In this document: positions 60,066 to 64,000 of the stretch, piece by piece
Layout of the letters: every line of letters starts with the position of its first letter
Numbering within the stretch: position 1 is the stretch's first letter
Assembly (NCBI GenBank): GCA_014155875.1
Contig: JACEFZ010017421.1
Location: forward strand, 62,001 to 126,000
DNA from: Cepaea nemoralis
Lineage: Eukaryota; Mollusca; Gastropoda; Stylommatophora; Helicidae
Direction of reading: 5' to 3'
Length of the DNA stretch: 64,000 bases
Notes under the pieces: model-generated
What the model saw: only the letters and a program-made list of their open reading frames with translations
What the model was told of the DNA's origin: nothing
The model's database searches: none
Program-made: the position numbers and the translations under genes

Positions 60066-62792
60066 CAGTGTTGCCATCTCCCTTTGATGAAAAAGCACCA
60101 AAATCGACCCAAAAACCAAAAATGCACTAAAAAGCAGAAAAATGTTTTACGAAGCACAAAAAAAAAAAAAAAAAGAAGCACCAACCGCGTTTATTACAAA
60201 TGTAACAAGGTAGCACAGTATAATTTATTATTATCACTTCATTTTACAATGAAGTTTATTCCAGTTCCGCCAAATCCCAATCAGAACTACTTTCGAGCCA
60301 AAAAAGCACCAAATTGCAATATTATTTTTTGGGAAATCACTAAAACAAGCACTGGTGGTGTTCATTCAAAATGTTATAAAGTAGCACATTATAATTTATT
60401 ATTATCACTGAATATTAGAATGAAGTTTATTCCAGATCTGCCAAATCCCAGTCAAACAACTCCTCTTCAGTTTCTATAGCTATTTCCTGCTGTGTTTGCT
60501 CCTGCGATGATGAGGATGAGGAGGATGATTGAAAGAAACATGTATATGCCTCCTGTGATCCAATGTTTTGCAGAATATCCTTAGGTAGTTTATAATCATG
60601 ACAGCATTTGCCATATCTTTTCATTCCATATCTAATAGTCAAAACAGCTAGCAAACTCTTGATGCTCAGTCTGTTCCGTAATTTTGATTTTATAACTCCC
60701 ATCTGACTGAAAATACGCTCCACGTCTGCATTAGAATGAGGTAAAATGAGCACAGTTAAAGCTAAATCTGTAAGATCTTGGAAAGGATTTTCACCGGTGG
60801 CATCCCTGTTTGAGGCTATTTCTGCCCACAGTCCAAGTGTGTTAGAGGTCTGTGTCCACTGCATATGATGAAGTTTTCTCCACTGGAAATCGATGCAGGT
60901 AAGAGTAGCTGCATCTTCTACAAACATTTTAGCAAGATCCAATATACAGGGCTTCATTGGCTGTAGACATTCACTTCCACTAAGACATGACATGGACTGC
61001 AAAACTCGAACGTTATCGGGTGTACGTAAACGCAGCTGTGTCAATAGCTCTATTAAAAACTGGATGCACCTTCCACGAATTTCTTTTTCATCGGGAAACT
61101 TGTAGTCTGCTATTTCTATCTCAAACTCATAACCTAGATTGGGATTAGGATCTAAATAATCTTTAATAGCATCACTTTCTGTTATTTTTCCCCCCAGGAA
61201 TAGCAATCTTTGAACTGATAGAATAAATTAGCTGGACAAGATCACTGTGTAGTTTTGCTGGATCCTGTATATCTGCTTAGAAGTTCTTATTCACACTTTG
61301 AACTTCTCCGAGAATATGCTTGAGAAATATGAGATACACATAGTTTTTCATGTCGCTAAACATAGAATGTAGAAGTTCTGCTGTATAACAGCGTTCGTTG
61401 AGTCTTGCTACATCGAAATGAGTTCTGAGCTCGACCCACTGCTGCAATATTCTGACAATGGCAGATTGAATGGACATCCATCGTGTCTGGCTTAATTGAA
61501 TAATCTTCAGCGGATGTTGTCCATAATTTATTGAAACAAAAAGCTCCCTGTACTTTGCTTGACGAAGATTTGAGTGAGAAAACCAGTTATATGTTTCTCT
61601 AATCATGAACTCTATGTTCCTGGGCAGACAAGCAGCTGCAGCCTGTGACACTGTCAGCTGAAGGGAATGACATACACACCTAACTAGTACCAGATGAGGA
61701 ACTACGGATTTTAATTTTGTATATACTCCATTGTTTACACCTGTCATGACAGACGCATTGTCAGTGCCGAGTGCAACTAGTCTTTGCAATTGAAGTCCAT
61801 TCTTGTTAAACAATCTTTTAACGCATTGCATATTACCTATGCGTTGCAGTCACTCAGTTCAACTATATCTAAGTAAGTAACCACAAACTGCTTTCTTGCC
61901 TCTGAATAGTACCTAATAGCTACTCCAAGTAGCTTAGTTTCAGAAATGTCATTGCTCTCATCAATCAATAAGCTGTATTTACTTTTGCCAATATCAGCTG
62001 TCAAGTCTGTTGTGAAATATGTTGCAAGTACATTTGAAATAACTGCTCTGCACTTAATTCTCCTAAGCTTAAAGTTTTTGCAACCTTTGCTGTCACCAAA
62101 GTGTACCTTGCAGAGTTCACTTAAATGGTCAACAACGCGAAACGAACAATGGCCAGCTATGAACAAAGACATGCATCCTTCTGTTTCTTTGACATCCTAT
62201 GTCAGTTTATCAAATGCAATTGTTGTTTGCCTTTGTATTCTTGTGCCTTTCAATATAATTTAACTTGGCTGCAATTGAACATTTGCAATATTTGCAAAAA
62301 CACTTAGTATTATCCCCTTCTACTTTTAACAACCATTTTTGAAATCTCGTGTCACTGAGCCACTTTTCTCTGAAATGTTGACAATATTTCTTGCTCATGG
62401 TGAAACACAAATAAGCTTAAATGAAAGGATAATGTAGACACCACAAAATTATGAACTCGATTACAAGCTAATTTATTGACGTTTGGACTTGTCTGCAAGA
62501 TGACGTCCGCTTCCAGTTAAATCGTATTAAAGGGGGTTAAATTAGTTGAATATTGCACGGTAACGTACTAAGACTGTTTTACTCCCTCGCTTCAGTTCAA
62601 ATTCGGCTTTTTAGTGTTCCCAAAATGATTTTTAAAGTAATTTTTACCCACCCCAAAAAAGCTCCAAAAAGCACCCCAAAAAATTTTGTGAAGCATCAAA
62701 TTCGCGCGACTGCGCTAAAAGCAAAATTTTCGCACTAAATGACTTGAAAAAGCACTAAATTTAGTGCGAAAAGCACTAAAACGGCAACACTG
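60066..62792 (-). mobile_element. hAT DNA transposon, 2.7 kb, with 8-bp TSD
   Basis: Terminal inverted repeats cagtgttgcc (60066-60075) and ggcaacactg (62783-62792) are perfect complements. The 8-bp target duplication accctggg stands at 60058-60065 and 62793-62800. Both features are diagnostic of hAT elements. It carries a decayed transposase on the minus strand and sits in the RT of a LINE. The internal subterminal AAAAAGCAC(C/T)-rich stretches near both ends (60090-60180, 62650-62780) are repetitive and may be transposase-binding regions. Confidence 0.93.
60427..62410 (-). pseudogene. hAT transposase pseudogene
   Basis: Order on the minus strand: BED-type finger region (KKYCQHFREKWLSDTRFQKW, CFCKYCKCSI, 62390-62250), then YSLLIDESNDISETKLLGVA (first catalytic Asp region, about 61960), GTDNASVMTGVNNGVYTKLK (second Asp, about 61765), LVRCVCHSLQLTVSQAAAAC (CHxLxL-like block, about 61680), RWMSIQSAIVRILQQW (RW block), and the hATC dimerisation part LTVLILPHSNADVERIFSQM and SKLRNRLSIKSLLAVLTIRY near 60700. 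Fragments alternate between two frames, so at least three frameshifts (near 62200, 61835, 61205) and one stop break it. It would cut and paste the element; this copy cannot. Confidence 0.88.
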
Positions 62793-62800
62793 ACCCTGGG

Positions 62801-63990
62801 TGAGTACCGTCCAAAAAGAGAAACCTGGACGAATGCAGCAGTTTTTGCCCATGATATCTATGAAGGTTTCCACGCAGGCATTGAAACCTTTGCTGCAGCG
62901 ATTGATCTTGAGGACGCGTACAACAGAGTACCATTGGACTTTTAAATGCTTCCGCTTCTGAACATAAAATAAGTCCATTCCTCCTTAGTTGGATCGCTGC
63001 AGCCCTCTTCCAACGGAAAGTAGTTTTAAGATGTGGCAGTTGGACTTCGGAACCAACAACAATATATCCTGGCCTACCACAGGGATCACCATTATCTCCG
63101 ATACTGTTCAACGCCTACACACTGAGAATCACCAGTGAGCAGATCACTGGACCTGGTAGGACATTGTCATATGCCGATGATGTTTTAGTCTATCGTCAGG
63201 GTAAGGATAGAGATCAGGTTGCTGTGGAACTACAAACCGAACTCAATCGCATAAGTACTTGGTGTGATGAAGCTGGGGCAATGGTCAACCCAACAAAGGC
63301 AACAGAGACTTGGTTCTCGTTGAATAATCATATTGTCAACACTCCAACACCAACTGGAAAGCTGTGTTCAGAGACGGTGGAAAGAACGCAGGCAATGAAT
63401 TACCTGGGGATACGGTTTGATCGAAGTCTTGCTTATAATGAGCACATAAAGCCGGCAAAAAGCCAGAAAGGCTAACATGCCACGGGTTGAATTGGCGAGC
63501 CTGAAGACTGAGGTCCATAGGACGATAACTTTATTCAAATCCTGCGCCAAACAGGCCAAGGCCGAGAAATGGGACGAGTTCTGCAGGAAGGTGTGCTACA
63601 AACGATCTCTCACGACATTCTGGCGCCTCCATAAGAGCATGAATGGCGCTGCACAACGTAGGGGTATTCCAGACTTTCAAGGTACAGACCTTACATGGAA
63701 AAAGTCAAATGCGGATAAAGGTAAGGCCCTTCTTGCACGCTACATAGAGCAGACTGACCAGAAAGACGAGCCCGCCAGATAGAGGACCACAACGACACTC
63801 TCTCGGCTGTGCGAGGGGGTCGGGACAGACGAAGAATGCATAATCACAGCTGAGACAATACGTGCGATGCTCAAGAAATCACCTAACACCGCCCCAGGCC
63901 CAGACGGCATCCTATATGGTGACCTACTGGTGATGTCAGATGATGACATGGAAGAACTGGCCAGAGAACACTAGTATTCAGAGGGGTCAG
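62801..63990 (+). pseudogene. RNase H-type LINE, RT region (right part) and a second fused fragment
   Basis: Continues 59740-60065: EYRPKRETWTNAAVFAHDIY, AAIDLEDAYNRVPLDF, a frameshifted GLPQGSPLSPILFNAYT near 63070, TLSYADDVLVYRQGKDRDQV (catalytic YADD intact, near 63165), WFSLNNHIVNTPTPTGK, MNYLGIRFDRSLAYNEHIK up to 63474. From 63477 the sequence jumps to material that normally precedes the RT (TEVHRTITLFKSCAKQAKAE, TFWRLHKSMNGAAQ, and TIRAMLKKSPNTAPGPDGIL at 63855), meaning a second, head-to-tail fragment of the same family joined directly. It runs off the right edge with stops and frameshifts. Confidence 0.8.
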
Positions 63991-64000
63991 ATCAAAGAGG

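Overview
The window is intron- and repeat-rich eukaryotic nuclear DNA. It holds one recognisable host gene, a spliced minus-strand sugar transporter with GT-AG introns, and about twenty transposable-element copies, many nested inside one another. RTE-like, CR1/L2-like and I/Nimb-like LINEs, a mariner, a hAT, a Ty3/gypsy-type LTR element, tRNA-derived SINEs and long microsatellites suggest an animal. An expanded-type NaGLT1/MFSD4-like gene and the LINE mix point to a lophotrochozoan, most likely a mollusc; that assignment is inference. No bacterial-type operon, CRISPR array or functional RNA gene was seen.

Layout. 1-3.7 kb: RNase H-bearing LINE running off the left edge, with a 102-bp tandem repeat at its 3' side. 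3.7-7.7 kb: stacked LINE relics. 7.7-10.9 kb: largely unreadable old repeats. 10.9-13.9 kb: a mariner split by a ribozyme-bearing retroelement (copy A). 14-15.1 kb: RTE fragment. 16.2-17.9 kb: unknown repeat 'R'. 18.2-24.2 kb: three RTE-like copies, one carrying a nested LINE with a 13-bp target-site duplication. 26.1-28.2 kb: copy B of the ribozyme element, fused to the first 38 nt of 18S rRNA and a probable 5' external transcribed spacer, all inside a 13-bp target-site duplication. 28.4-38.9 kb: a LINE split by an 8.2-kb nearly intact CR1/L2-like element with ORF1, an intact ORF2 and a 2.7-kb G/purine-rich microsatellite 3' region. 39.8-41.5 kb: inverted copy of repeat R. 43.1-44.7 kb: RNase H LINE. 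44.7-51.3 kb: three visible exons of the transporter, with SINEs and microsatellites in the introns. 52.3-59.7 kb: a long (CTA)n array interrupted by a 6.4-kb LTR element. 59.7-64 kb: RNase H LINE interrupted by a 2.7-kb hAT.

Most interesting observation: copies A and B (about 1.65 kb) begin with a segment that can fold as an HDV-like double-pseudoknot self-cleaving ribozyme. Copy A starts exactly at the expected cleavage position. Copy B retains upstream rRNA-precursor sequence, as an uncleaved co-transcript (or a template jump) would. With the (GAA)n tail, target-site duplications and 5'-truncated relatives at 3.7 and 50 kb, this looks like a non-autonomous, LINE-mobilised element with an rDNA-linked life cycle reminiscent of R2, but at the extreme 5' end of 18S.
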